The notes beneath the pieces were generated by a model. It had not been told where the DNA came from and made no database searches. It saw nothing but the letters and a program-made list of their open reading frames with translations. A stretch of DNA of 64,000 nt from Nissolia schottii (Eukaryota > Streptophyta > Magnoliopsida > Fabales > Fabaceae): positions 22,104 to 86,103 of the forward strand of contig QANU01027477.1 in assembly GCA_003254905.1 (NCBI GenBank). The letters run 5' to 3'. Below, one piece after another: positions 23,001 to 34,433 of this stretch (position 1 is its first letter; every line of letters starts with the position of its first letter). The position numbers were made by a program, and so were the translations under genes.

Positions 23001-26000
23001 TAAAATGCTTGAAATTCTGAGGTCTTAACACTTTCCAAGTTTCAGCTGATTGGTTTCCAATATGTAGCAAAAATTTGTGTCTAAATTATTAGTTGTCTAT
23101 TTATAAATGCAGAGTTTGAAACAAAGATTAACAAATTAAAATTGAGCATCAAACTCCTTACGTTTAAAATATGTTCACCATAATGTTGTATGTCTCTTGC
23201 ATTTTATTGTGTTGCCAAGGTGTCCATTCAAACATTTTGGTGCTTCTGACATGCGTTTGAATTATTTGATTAATGAATGGTTGTTTAATTGTTGGTAGGA
23301 TAATTCAGTGCGAAGCTGGATTCTGCATGAGAGATGCCTGGATGAAGTAACACTCCATTCTGATATGCCCCGTAATGACAATTCAACCTGCGTATGTTAT
23401 TATTTCCCTTTTTAGTTTCACCATATTTTGGTATGATTTTGTTTTTTTTCGTACTTAAGCAAATATGCACGTTTTCCCTTGCAGCCTTCAAGCGATGCAT
23501 TTGGTTCATGTTTTGGTGCTGCAGTGTCACCTGGAAATCTTATCATTGCTACTGTATGGTATTTTATTTTAAAAAACAAGCCTTTGCATTTGTATATCGA
23601 TTTTGGATATTCATATTGTTTCGTGCATCAAGGTCATAGGGTTCTTGTGTGTCCAGATAAAATTAATGCAATGCCCCAATAATCCTGGAATTATAAGTTT
23701 ATCCTGTTATCCCTAAATTGAAATAGTGAAAAAAAGAGGTTAAATTACTAACCATCATCTGGATGCTACATTTTAAGACATTTAGTTATCTAGCATCTTT
23801 TTGAATTTAAAGAACCTTATTCATTTTGACCTTCTAATAGTTAGCATTCATTTTGCAAATGTGCCCGAACCATCTGTGATGAGAAAAGAAAATGCACAAT
23901 GGAGAAACTTAACAGTGTTGCTTTTCATTTTGTTGGAATCCTGATTATGTTTTACTGAATACAACACTTCATGAGAAAAATGGTCTTGACTTTCTATGAG
24001 CATGAGAATACGGTTTTACACTCTTTTCATCAGGTATTCTAAACTTATTCTAGGTGATCAAACTATGTCATGTTTATGTTGAAATTTTGAATATATAAAT
24101 CATATTAACTTGAGATTTGAGTTTGTTGTCATTAACCCGTTGTCTAAACCACAAATATTATTCCCTGAAGCAACTACCTATATTTCATAATATTCTTTGA
24201 ATGATATTCTTAACAAATAGGGCGAGTTTGACGCAATGACAAAGTTGTTGTCTTGCGATCTATCTCGGGGCAGCTGTAATGAGTTTAAATCCTAGAAACA
24301 ACCTCTTTGCTTGTGAGGTTAAGATAGTATACGTGTACCATGTGAGGGAGCCTTGTGTGGTGGGCCGCCTTTTATATTCTGAATGATAATGTTAATTTTC
24401 TTTTCATGGATGTTGATTTTGATTTTACTAGTGAATCACATATTCTAATTAGCTAACACAGTACTTCCAGAAGTAAGCTGTGGCCTTATAGTTTAGCATT
24501 GATTCATTTGCCTTAATTAAAAGAAATCCAACAATTCATGTTAATTCCAAGTTCCCCCATCTATTTTTTTTTTTAAATTTTAAAAAAGGGGCATTATGTC
24601 AATTGGGTTGATTTGTTAATATGATGCAGGGGAAAACATTTTTGTGGCCTGAAAACTGAGCAGTTTCGTTTTCATCTTTGATATCTTCTGTTTATTTTAT
24701 TTGGACACACTGCATTATTGGCTATATAGCTGTATTATATGTACACATGAAATTCTTTCCCTTGCTTTTGCTTTGACCGTATTATGTTATTACCGAGTAT
24801 TTCTGTTTGTTTATTTCAGGTTCATTGCTTCGATGTTGAGAAACTAAATCGAATGTATGAAGCAAGGTATGGACATAAGCTGAATCGAGTGTTCCCCCCC
24901 TTCCCTTTTGTTTGGGTTGAATGTGAGAGAAGGGAGAAAGAGTTCAGGAAAATGTGCATACTTGAATAATTAGAATTTGAGACCAATTAAAAATATAATA
25001 CATATATAAAAAAAGTCACACCAACCCAAGGTTGAAGAAATCTTTTGTACTGATGATTTTTTGCTGCCATTGGACCTTGAAACAACATTGGATGCATAAA
25101 TTTTACATTTCTAAACTACGTTTTTATTTTCTTTTTGTCTCCTTGCCTTTTCCTAAATAAAGGTTTCATTAAAGAAAATTTCACAAATGTCAAAATATGA
25201 CACTTTTCTCGAATTTTGAACAGGATTCTGAAAGCAGCTGTTGAATACTATTGGATTGGTGGGCTACAAGTGGATTTTCCATTGAAATGCCCTTTTATAT
25301 TTTACACAGAAGAATATTCCACTTTTGAAATGAAACATTTAACTAATTGGGGGGCTAGTATCATATGGTCTTTAAACCAATATCAATGCCTTGATAAGCC
25401 TCTGGTTCTTTGGGATATAATTGCAGCACTATTGGCTTTCAAGGATAACATGTGGAAATATGCAGAACATTTACTCATGAAATGGCTCACATTGTCATTT
25501 CTGGGATCTCATATGGACATTCCTGATGAAAAGGTTTTATCACATGTTTCTTCAAGTTTGTCAGACATTCCTTCTCGCCTGCTACACTTGCTCAATATAA
25601 TATGCAGACGTGTAATGTTAGCAAATCTGGATGCTGACCAAATAACGAGAATAAACAGCATAGCTCAAAACTTGGAAGGGAAATGTCCTGCAATGGAAAA
25701 ACAATCAACTAAGTGGATGGAAATTCTTGTAAGCAGTGAAAGAGAGCTCCGTGAAAGGCTTGTGGGTTTTAGTTTTTCTGCTTTCCAACCTAGTATGTCC
25801 CATCCCAAAGCAACTCATTCACAAGCTGGTCATTGGTATCCTGTTGGGCTAGCACAGATGGAACAATGGATTTCCTTAAATCAGGATCATGTTCGTGATC
25901 AGTTGAAATTCATTGCCTCAAAGATTACTAATGAGAAAAGGTAATGTTTACAAGTGAGGTCTTATATTAGGCCAGTGCATACTTATGCTACACAATATAT

Positions 26001-27503
26001 TTTTATTGTATGTTTGGTGAAGTTATTCATTTCCCCTAATTTTATCCCATGATTATAGGATAAACTTATCAAGCCTCGCAAGACCCAACAAAATTCAATA
26101 TTTGTGTACAAATTTGTTGCCAAACAAAATTTTTGCATTTATACAGATATTTTTGTTAATTAAAATTATTAGACAACACATATTTTATAGGATATATTTA
26201 CATGATATAGTGCAACCAACATTAGATAACTTAATCCAATATATAACGTATACTAGATCATCAAGCCTTGTACTATCAAATCTTATATTATCCTATATGA
26301 TGTACCAGTCAGGGCCTTGGTGTGTGCATGAGCTAGTATTCCTTTTTCCTTTTGTCTTACTGTATAATTGTTTTCATAGCTTTGTTTATTCATGTTGACT
26401 CTTTTATCCTGAAATTGAAACTAACCAATTGTCAATGAGTAACATATTTTAATACTTTTCAGAAAATGGTGCAGAAAAACACTACGTTTATGCTGGAAAA
26501 CTTGATGAAAATTAATACTCAAAGTGGAAGCTTAGGTTAAACAAAATGGGGTCCTCTCTGAAATCATAAAACCATCAATCAGAATATTGCATTTTGGTTC
26601 CACCTACGAGGGTTACAACAGTTTCTCTGTTTCAGTGACTTCTTTTTTGCCTGAATACGAAAATTATGTTTTCTTTTCTCTGCTAACAATAATCTAGATT
26701 ATGATTTTGTTGTTATTAATGAAACAAGAAAATATTTGGGGTGAGGTTTGCCTATAATATTTTTGGGAAAACTATAATGCCAAAAGAAAAATCGTTGTAA
26801 AAAGTTTCAAATTTGAAACAGTTACCATTGACAATGAAAATCTTAAAAGAGAGTGATTAATGATTAATCACTTATCGATTTATTGGATCAATAGGGAGCT
26901 TAGTTCTCTTAGATTCAAAACTCTTCATTGTTTTAATTGGTAAATTCTTCTTGTTATACATTTCCTCATATGTTGTAGAAAACTGCTTAAATAAATTTTT
27001 TGATGCTGCAAAATTGTTACCAAGATTGTTAGATAATTGTTAGATAAAGTTATACATCTTCTAGATTTGTTTCAGAACTCCAAAAATGCTAATGGAAGTG
27101 TTTTTCATTTCTCCTAAGTAGCAGGTTTCTGCCCAGTAGATATTCAGCTGTGGAGCCCTGCACTTATTGTTCAACATTGGTTCAATTTGAATCCCCTGAG
27201 GTTGGTTTTTGTCAAGGTGAAAATTCCAGCAGCGGAGGTGATAAGCGTCACACATTATTGAGATGTGCTGTTTGCATGCAGGTTTGCCCTAATACTCCAC
27301 TATGGTTTTGTGTATGTTGCCATAGGGTGGCATTTAGATTGACTCCTGAACCACTTTTTAGAATGCCTTCATTTCATGTAGATTCAGATTTTGTAACTGA
27401 ATCATCCTCGCAGGCAGTATCCTCGAAACCATGGTGCCCCTTTTGTGGGATACTGCTACAGAGGCGTCAACTAGACTTTCTACTTTCTCCTACACCTGTA
27501 TAA
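14054..27503 (+). CDS. WD40 protein with TFIIIC-type zinc domain (TFIIIC90-like), probably missing internal exon(s)
   Basis: Exons supported by splice sites and unbroken phase: 14054-14182, 14317-14401, then 17973-18400, 21501-21582, 21673-21849, 21934-21987, 23299-23391, 23485-23553, 24820-24866, 25224-25940 and 27125-27503. The product resembles the plant relative of general transcription factor 3C polypeptide 4, a TFIIIC subunit for RNA polymerase III genes. N-terminal and middle parts are a beta-propeller (PNAIAWSEENLIAVASGHLV; LLAVGGKSGKIFLWRF; LLATGSSDG then SVKIW; SQDNSVRSW). The last exon is Cys-rich (CTYC, CAVCMQVC, CVCCHR, CPFC), fitting the TFIIIC zinc-finger domain. Exon 2 ends in phase 1 while the exon at 17973 starts in phase 0. 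At least one exon is therefore missing, expected to carry propeller blades 1-2. Downstream exons add up to 682 codons without a stop. It could be a recently disabled gene or use an exon that was not recognised. Confidence 0.75.
14796..15325 (+). pseudogene. Unrecognised coding-like fragment in several frames
   Basis: Three overlapping frames give protein-like text in order: EPGPEWNIWVINDENIGHIG (about 14855-14920), FGDQDMFLVAEKLLLAKVSQ (14935-14995), and then FGVAFGFDPTTSCGIENFLH (15178-15240) and FFKDIMLLEG (15270-15300). The frame changes look like decay of one real gene. No family was recognised. Confidence 0.35.
15699..15926. mobile_element. Foldback MITE, family A copy 2
   Basis: The left arm (ACATCAAATTGGTCCTTGTA, then GTCCATCAAAATTGTCCCC) is mirrored by the right arm, ending ACAAGGACCAATTTGATG. 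Its length of 228 bases is within a few bases of the copies at 12157 and 44062. It lies inside the interval that should hold missing exons of the WD40/TFIIIC gene. Confidence 0.8.
16340..16484 (+). pseudogene. Molybdopterin-binding (MoaB/CinA-like) domain fragment
   Basis: A frame at 16383-16484 reads VGVVLGGIGPPHSDVTIAS, then IATASGAHLATD and a stop. The GGxGPxHSDVT motif is the substrate-binding signature of MoaB/MogA/CinA-like domains; in plants the closest proteins are FAD-synthase-like. Only about 35 residues remain. Confidence 0.55.
16660..16870 (+). pseudogene. Fragment similar to an AMP-binding acyl-activating enzyme
   Basis: One frame reads AEKLVYNKIHSAMGTSKAGV. This is like the LVYxKIHSAIGxSKAGISGG segment of plant long-chain acyl-CoA/ACP synthetases (AAE15/16 group). 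Similarity stops after about 20 residues; the rest of the frame (to 16870) is not recognisable. A chance match is possible. Confidence 0.4.
18990..21065 (+). mobile_element. L1-type LINE, 3' half (reverse transcriptase and zf-RVT), in an intron
   Basis: The sequence is plus oriented and decayed by many stops. Pieces in order: LLFKLDLEEAYVRVSW (RT motif like KLDFEKAYDRVDW) near 19150-19190; LRQGDPLSPFVFTLVVD near 19320-19370; SHLQLANDTILFL near 19450-19490, where the catalytic ADD has become AND. Near 20340-20820 comes RFWSLDSAGLFTCKSYF and, after a shift, MHLFLHC, the zf-RVT domain found at the end of plant LINE ORF2. The 3' end is near 21060, close to an A-rich end. No target duplication was located. 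It lies in the intron between exons 17973-18400 and 21501-21582 of the WD40/TFIIIC gene. Confidence 0.75.
21085..21430 (+). repeat. LTR-junction-like repeat
   Basis: The phrase GGTTCTTGACACAGTATCAAAGCC looks like an LTR end followed by a mutated initiator-Met primer site (TGGTATCAGAGCC). It is followed by a tRNA-like GTGGTCTAGAGTTTGATT. A second AGAGATGGTTTTTGACA phrase at about 21302 suggests a decayed short LTR element. Ends are not definable. Confidence 0.35.
22292..22822. mobile_element. TIR element with TAGTCAAT ends
   Basis: The left end TAGTCAATCCTGGATAGCA and the complement of the right end, TAGTCAATAGCGCGCTATAG, are imperfect terminal inverted repeats. The last 170 bases are GC-rich (GCGGCTGTG, GCTGCGACTGCC, GCGGTGGGCGGCTGCATCGC). 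It is 531 bases long with no coding capacity. No clear target duplication, so superfamily is undecided (hAT-like or other). It lies in an intron of the WD40/TFIIIC gene. Confidence 0.55.
24220..24374 (+). mobile_element. Au-like tRNA-derived SINE
   Basis: It begins GGGCGAGTTTGACGCAATGA and continues AAAGTTGTTGTCTTG. A degenerate B box follows (ATGAGTTTAAATCC, from GGGTTCGAATCC), then AACAACCTCTTTGC and a GTGGGCCGCC-type end with a short T run. This layout is that of the widespread plant Au SINE. About 155 bases, with many C-to-T type changes, so it is old. No clear target duplication. Intronic. Confidence 0.65.
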
Positions 27504-28891
27504 GAATGTCTTAGATTATTTACAGTGTAATTATTTATATTAATTTGAAGCGGATGTCTTGCTTTTATCTAGTTTAGATCCCATGATTTAGTTTCCTGTT
27601 TTTCTGTTCACTGTTTATCTTCCCTTACCAAAATAAATAAATAAATAAATCTTGGTTTTCTGACAGTGATGCAGATTTCAGTTTATATTAATTAATCAAC
27701 CATTTAACACCATCCTCACGAGAAATTCTTACACGAACACAAGTTTAAAAGTAGGTTGCATCAACTTTATTTAAGATGTATTTACTAATTGTTAACGGCT
27801 AACTTGGTCTCAAACATTTTTTAGACTTTGGTTAGTTCTTATTTTTTAATTAAAAAAGTGACTCCATGTCAAATTATTTATAATTGCAAGGAGAATCGTT
27901 TTAATTTTATTTTTGTAATTGGAGTCATCATTATTAAAATGCTTTCTTTATCCTAATTTAGATCGCACACGTATAGATAGGCTTTCAGGTTTTGACACTT
28001 TTTGAGTCTTTAGTTTGTTCTCTGATGGTGCAACACCTCTGATCTTTTTCCTTACCTTTTCATTGTTGTTGCTTCCCTTGTTTGAGACACCCTCGGAAAG
28101 ACTGCTACCTACGACCTCACCGTCAACAAAGGACTTTCTAATTGTCTTGAGGTTTAGGGTGTTTCATTGAATCTTTCGCATACAGTTTCTGACTACCATG
28201 TAGCTTCCAAGTTCTATATCTGTTTGCTTCCCACTCTTACAAACGGTAATGGTGACACTCTAATCGTAAAAATAAAATTAAAATGATTATTTTTGTTATT
28301 ATAAAAAAATTACGAAGGTCCAAGAGAAATTTGAGATTAAGTTAATTGTCATCTTATTAACTTGTTTTCAATAATTTTATTGTGTGTATGTAAATATGAG
28401 ATAATAAACTTTTGTTTATCTAGGAAATTTTCAGTTCTCGATGTATGATAACCCCCCATAAGAGAGAAAGAGGAGAGATTAGTTGGATAAAGTCACTAGA
28501 AGTACAGGTAAAATATGACTAAGGATGTGAGAAATTGTAAAAATAATGACATATGACATGATTTAAGGTACAAAACATGTAAAATTAATTATTAGTGTAA
28601 ATTTAACATAGAAGCCCTTTTTTTTTCAGGTTTACTCATATAAGCTCATTTCAAATTAAAAGAGAAACGATTTTTTAACAGTTAATGTAAGTTGTTGTAA
28701 GCATAATAAAATTTTATAATTTATTAATTGTTGAGGTATTTCTATGTATATAATTATTTAAGAAATTAAAGGAATAAATTGTGTAATGCGGTTTGGATTA
28801 TCCCAAAGCTGGTAAGACATTTTGAAATTTCTTCAGTGGTGGACCTAGAAATTGGATAAGGAGTCCAAAATTAATACGTCGTCTTGTCAAA
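27504..28891. other. Downstream flank of the WD40/TFIIIC gene
   Basis: Includes the 3' UTR and an (AAAT)n stretch at about 27632-27649. A minus-strand coding-like stretch at about 27975-28170 (VVGSSLSEGVSNKGS) has no recognisable family. The rest is AT-rich and empty. Confidence 0.4.
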
Positions 28892-28900
28892 TAAATTTTA

Positions 28901-29199
28901 GGGTTAATTAAGTTTTTAGTCCCTGTAATATGAAAAAGTTTGGTTTTAGTCCCTCATGACAAGTTTTAGTCCCTGTAAAATGTGAAAATTTGATTTTGGT
29001 CCCTGTGGACGGTTGGTGATGGACGGTGATATTAGAAATAGTCCCTGATGACGGGTTAACTGACACGTCATCACCGTCCATCACCAACCGTTCACAGGGA
29101 CTAAAATCAAATTTTCATATTTTACAGGGACTAAAACTTTTCATGAGGGACTAAAACCAAACTTTTTCATATTACAGGGACTAAAAACTTAATTAACCC
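28901..29199. mobile_element. Mutator-like MITE with 9-bp target duplication
   Basis: Long terminal inverted repeats start GGGTTAATTAAGTTTTTAG and run about 130 bases inward on each side (TAGTCCCTGTAATATG... mirrored by ...CATATTACAGGGACTA). The flanks are TAAATTTTA on both sides (28892-28900 and 29200-29208), a perfect 9-base duplication as Mutator-type transposases make. 299 bases, non-coding. The centre holds the near-palindrome GACGGTTGGTGATGGACGG / CCGTCCATCACCAACCGT. Confidence 0.9.
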
Positions 29200-29208
29200 T
29201 AAATTTTA

Positions 29209-29945
29209 TAATATAATACTAAATAATTATTATATATAGAGAAATTTTTTTAAAATTATAAAATTAGTTAATAATAAAAAAAATTGTTGTAAGAATTTTT
29301 AGCAGCCATCTTTTTAATAAGCTAAAAAACAATAAAAAAAATATTTTCATCTTATTTTTGAGTTTACTATACGAGACAATACTAAATACATAAAGAATTT
29401 TTTTTTTAAAGAGAGGTCTCACTTTAGATGATAAAGTGAGTGAAGTGAGTGATATTATAATTATTTTTATAATTTATAGATCTAAATTTATTATGGTTGA
29501 ATTTTTCATTAAATCATAATTGAGTGCAAGGAAATAAAAGATTTAGGTAAAAGTGTAAAACTAAATTTGTGTAGGCTGAAAATTTTATCTGGTTAAAATA
29601 TAAGGGAGTGCTTGTGCCAAAAATGATAAATTGAGTGCAAAGAGAGAAAAGTGGAGCAGTTGGGTATCGACGGGAGGTTTTCTGAATTAACAAACCTCTA
29701 CCTCTGTTCACAACATTGATAGGCTACCAAAACTTCTAAGTATCAAGGTGTACATATATGAATATATATTAAAAATTTTCTGTTTTGTTTTGCAGACCCT
29801 CTTTAGGTCCGTCTCCGAGTGTCTTTACTACTTTCTGTATGCCAACAAGTGGAGCTTGTGTCAAACATGAGAGATATTATCTCTGAAGTTATAACAAAAA
29901 ATTATAATATGTAACAGTTTTCTCTCCATTCACACGTAATGTCGG
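29209..29945. other. AT-rich spacer
   Basis: No gene seen. Confidence 0.4.
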
Positions 29946-30112
29946 GAATGAATATTCTCATGTGGATTTCTCATCTGTCATTGTTATGTGTGATTTCTCA
30001 TATTTAGTTGAGAAAGTAGGACTCATACAAAACATAAACAAGAGAAAAATTAAAAGTGCAAAATCATACATGACAAGGTCATGTGAAAAATTCACATGAG
30101 ATGATTCATTTC
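29946..30112. mobile_element. Small foldback (MITE-like) element
   Basis: The left end GAATGAATATTCTCATGTGG and the complement of the right end, GAAATGAATCATCTCATGTG, are inverted copies, continued by TTTCTCAT / TTTTTCAC. About 167 bases. Target duplication not resolved. Confidence 0.5.
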
Positions 30113-30949
30113 TCTGTAATGTCACATTTCCTTCTTATTTTTGTACAATGTCAAATGAGTCAATTTATTCCTTAAAAATGTAGGTCGTGAGTCAAGTTAG
30201 TTTCCTAGGTCATTTCTGTTAGTGCGACGTCATTTTTTTTGCTTGTGTGTTAAGATAAGTGACATGTACACGTTTTTACATGACGTTTGAGGTGACATGG
30301 CAAAGCTTTAGTTTAAATTAGTCCATACAATTTCTAAAATTGGTAAAAAATATCCTAATTCCTAATTTCCCCATTTTCCCTTTATTAAACCCTAAAATCC
30401 TAATATAATCTAAACTCACTCACATCTGTCTCATTGTTGCACCACATCCTCAAAACATAACCAAATCAGTATTTATTATCATGACAATAAGCCTTTTTTC
30501 TATTATTTTTTTTCACAAACGTATTAAATATCAACATTATTTCAAAAATAATTATGCAAAACTAAAAAAAAGACTAAACCCTATGAATATTTACATCGTT
30601 AGCACTATACAAAATATACGCCTTACACGAAATGTAAGCCCTATATAAACTTGAATTCTTTTTTCTCGAAACTTTGAACACAATCCCCAAATTGGTGTTG
30701 CCGGTGTCGTCCTCGCCAAAACTCTTCAGCACCATGCCAATGTCATCTTTATTGATCTATAGTGTTAAGTTTAAATTTAAGCGCTCACAGCGAAAAACTA
30801 AAACCTCCGAAATATTCTATGCAATTCCATCCATTCACGGAATCAATATTTTTTGACAATAGTAGATGTAACCAAGACACATTGGGGCAGTTCTTCTAAA
30901 ATAAAAAACTGAAGTTAAACATCACCTTGCTAATTTTCTGTTGCTAATT
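30113..30949. other. Spacer, no gene seen
   Basis: AT-rich. Contains an ACCCTAAAATCCTAAT stretch near 30390. No supported gene. Confidence 0.4.
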
Positions 30950-31560
30950 GAAAATCAATTTAGTACTATTGTCAAAGACTCAAAGTAATTAGGATAGACC
31001 ATTCACAATTTTTCCTGCAATCTCTGTTTGATTCCAAAGGGATTTTGCACCAAAAATCCTATGTGGAAACCCCACAGTAGAATGGAATAGTTGAATGCAA
31101 ACATAAACACATTTTAAAAGTAACTAGGTCCTTATTTTCCATTCAAATGTGCCTAAAACTTTTTAGATTTATGGCATGTTTCAAGTGATTCACATTATTA
31201 ACAAATTGCCTAGTCCTGTCATTTTTTTTTGGGTGAAGTCTAGTCCTGTCATTAACAATGCTACTCCTCATGAATTGCTCTACATTTCAATACCTTATTT
31301 TTCACTACTTAGAGTCTTTAGTTGTCTAGCATTTGCTTCTACACTTATTAGATATAGAACTAAACTTGATTCGCAAGGAAGTGCATTTATCTTGGACATA
31401 AGGCAGAGATCGAAGGCAATGTCTTATATGACATCACAAGTCACAACTTATGACTTTCTTATATGTAGGCATGTCTACTTTTTTTGAACACATTTTTCCA
31501 TTTCATGACAGCACCATGTCAACAAATTTGCATGCCATTCATGTCCTTATTTCCAATCCC
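30950..31560 (+). pseudogene. Ty1/copia retrotransposon integrase remnant
   Basis: Across shifting frames the text follows a copia integrase core and its C-terminal side: a decayed TPQQNGxVERKH-type motif (near 31065-31110), HIINKLPSPVI (31182-31215), NNATPHELLY, then SCLAFASTL, RTKLDSQGSAFILDIRQ and a final HVYFFEHIFPFH (31470-31505). Gag, protease and reverse transcriptase parts and both LTRs are not seen. Stops and frameshifts make it inactive. A 30-base in-frame tandem duplication containing CTAGTCCTGTCATT lies at 31210-31253. Confidence 0.65.
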
Positions 31561-33525
31561 ATTATACACATCCACCATTCCAATTACTAAGCTAAGCTTA
31601 TAGTTGTTAGGACGATAACATCTTAACTGATGTAAACAGTTGTATATAAGCTAAACTCTCTCATATGAAATCACTTTCAACACCAACAGTTACCAAAAGG
31701 AAAAAAAAAATTGAATATCCCAAAAGATAATATATGCCAAATTACTTCAATTAGTCAAGAAAGTATGCACAAAGTTCCCAATGGAGCCTTCAACAATGGG
31801 GGTGTTAAGGTTAGTAACCATGATGGTCCACCACTCTATTTTTGTGCTTCACTTAGTTCATTGTTGTTATCTTTTGTTGTTTTTTCCTTGTATTAAAAAA
31901 AAAACCAATAAAAATATAAGAAATTAGTGACTCATGATACGTGTGTTCTCTAGGAAACATGGTTAATAAAGAATTAAAAACCTTTTACCACATCCTCTAA
32001 CTCAAAGTCACTAAATTAGGGAATTAAAAGTTAATTCCCTAAAGGGTTGAGTTCGTTTTAGTAAGAATGCTTGTTTGGAACAAAAGAAGGTCATCAAATT
32101 CAAAGTCATGTGAGCAAATCAAGGAATAAGTAACTGAAAATAACCTTTTAAATGAGAATTCTACAAAAAATAAGATACAGTGGTATTGAAACAAAGAACA
32201 AAGGAACAAAAATTGAAAACTAATCATAGAAATAGAAAGAACATAAAGCAAATAAATGGGAAATTACTTGATTTCCTCTATTTACTCGTGTGTCTCGATG
32301 ACTTGGGTGTATGAGAGATATTACAAGTGTGAATTTCGGAAACTAATGTTTCACTAAGGGCACCTATTTATAGAAGTGAAAGTCTTTGTGCATGTCTGCC
32401 ACTTGTATTTGGTGCAGTTGAGGTCTAAAATTTTCGCTACATGTTTTTGACTGTTCATTCTTGAAACCATCAAGTAACCCTCATTATTTAAACCACCAAG
32501 TAAATCGTCATTCTTTAAACTGTCAAGTGACCTTTTGGTTAGCTACTTCAATTTGACTCCAAATAACTTCCACGCATTTGAATTTCCAATTTAAAATGTG
32601 ACACTAACAGTTATTTTTTCCACCAGATCACTTATCATCCTTAAAGTTATTATTTTGACCTTGTTTACTCTAAAAATCTCAAGTTCTTGAATTGGTCGCA
32701 CCTTGATTATTGCTGAGTTGGTCACGTGTGGCGCTAACAACAAAGTCCATCAACATCATCTTTATGTTTTCTTTCAATTTCTAATCAGTCATTCTATTTC
32801 CAACAATGTTCTACCTCAAACGTAATCCACAAGGGGCTTCCAGTGTCGACTCTCACGTTCTGACGAGTCTAAGTGGTGGCAGTCCCTCAGTCTAGGATAA
32901 TTATACCAAAATTGCATGTTTATAGCTTGAATTACTTGTTAATGACTTTCCAAAATATTATGTTAACATGTGTTTAGATAGACTATAGCATGAGCTGTTC
33001 TGAATGGATGATAGTTAATTGTGAAATTATTTATTGTTGGGTTGAGTACAGATAATGCAAACGACGTTTCCGGTCCTTTAAGTTGAAAGAAAGTCCTAAT
33101 TGGACTCATATATGGTAAATAAGACCTAGAGCAAGTCTTGGAACAGAAATTCCAATAGCAAGTCTTAGCACAGTGAACTAAGGAACAAATATTGGTCAAG
33201 TAAGTCCTGGAGCAAGTCCCGACCAGTAGGGAGCAAGTCCCTACAAAGGCCACACTTCGACGAGCATTTACTGCTATCAGTTATCTACAAGGATGGTTTT
33301 CCTTGTGTGCACTCACAATTATTTTGGGTCATGATAGTCATAGTCAAGATTGATAAGGTCTCAATTTAAATATTAAAATCTTACGATTTTGAAGAGGTCA
33401 GCTGATTCTACTACTATTAGTTGGATTGAACGATCCTATGATTTCACGTTTTACGTTTTTATTTTTCTCTTTCAATCGTACATAAGATCTCGATTTTAAC
33501 AACCTTGGTCGCAATTATAATGTAC
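31561..33525. other. Intergenic region, no gene seen
   Basis: A TATATAAGC phrase near 31634 and short repeats of AGCAAGTC at 33130-33240 were noted. No supported gene on either strand. Confidence 0.4.
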
Positions 33526-33745
33526 CGAGGGACTAACGAGAACAACCTTTGAAATATTTAGAGACCACAGGGGGGTTTAATTGAGGGACTAATTTAGTCA
33601 TCGATGTAATGTTGAGGAACCAATTTGGATATTCAACCTTGGTCACTATGACAGCGGAGAGGGAAGAGGACAAAGTTAACAGTCATATCATCCTCTGTCA
33701 CGGTGCTAATGGACATAGGAACTAACGAATGCAACATATGAAATG
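33526..33745. repeat. Degenerate dispersed repeat (copy also at 34790-34980)
   Basis: Phrases GAGGGACTAA, TGAAATATTTAGAGACCA and GGGACTAATTTAGTCATCGA recur in altered form at 34850-34970 (TGAAATACTTAGGGGCCA, GGGATCAATTTAGTAACCGA). The two copies flank the N gap and first exon of the RRM gene. Confidence 0.5.
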
Positions 33746-33759
33746 TTCAGAGACCATGT

Positions 33760-33762
<3 letters not shown>

Positions 33763-33813
<51 letters not shown>
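33763..33813. repeat. (AT)n microsatellite beside the gap
   Basis: About 25 AT units directly before the N run; probably the cause of the assembly gap. Confidence 0.9.
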
Positions 33814-33817
<4 letters not shown>

Positions 33818-33818
33818 C

Positions 33819-34365
33819 NNNNNNNNNNNNNNNNNNNNNNNNNNNNNNNNNNNNNNNNNNNNNNNNNNNNNNNNNNNNNNNNNNNNNNNNNNNNNNNNNN
33901 NNNNNNNNNNNNNNNNNNNNNNNNNNNNNNNNNNNNNNNNNNNNNNNNNNNNNNNNNNNNNNNNNNNNNNNNNNNNNNNNNNNNNNNNNNNNNNNNNNNN
34001 NNNNNNNNNNNNNNNNNNNNNNNNNNNNNNNNNNNNNNNNNNNNNNNNNNNNNNNNNNNNNNNNNNNNNNNNNNNNNNNNNNNNNNNNNNNNNNNNNNNN
34101 NNNNNNNNNNNNNNNNNNNNNNNNNNNNNNNNNNNNNNNNNNNNNNNNNNNNNNNNNNNNNNNNNNNNNNNNNNNNNNNNNNNNNNNNNNNNNNNNNNNN
34201 NNNNNNNNNNNNNNNNNNNNNNNNNNNNNNNNNNNNNNNNNNNNNNNNNNNNNNNNNNNNNNNNNNNNNNNNNNNNNNNNNNNNNNNNNNNNNNNNNNNN
34301 NNNNNNNNNNNNNNNNNNNNNNNNNNNNNNNNNNNNNNNNNNNNNNNNNNNNNNNNNNNNNNNNN
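33819..34365. other. Assembly gap (547 N)
   Basis: Unknown sequence. It ends 68 bases before the start codon of the RRM gene, so that gene's promoter is not visible. Confidence 0.95.
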
Positions 34366-34433
34366 CACCGCCATCGCCGCCAAATACCACGCGGAAACCG
34401 ATTAATCGTCGCCGTCGTCGTGTCCCTGTGGTC

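Noticed and set aside
26455..26540. Extra exon of the WD40/TFIIIC gene
   Set aside because: It has an acceptor-like TTTTCAG but soon hits stops, and direct joining of 25940 to 27125 already keeps phase and sense.
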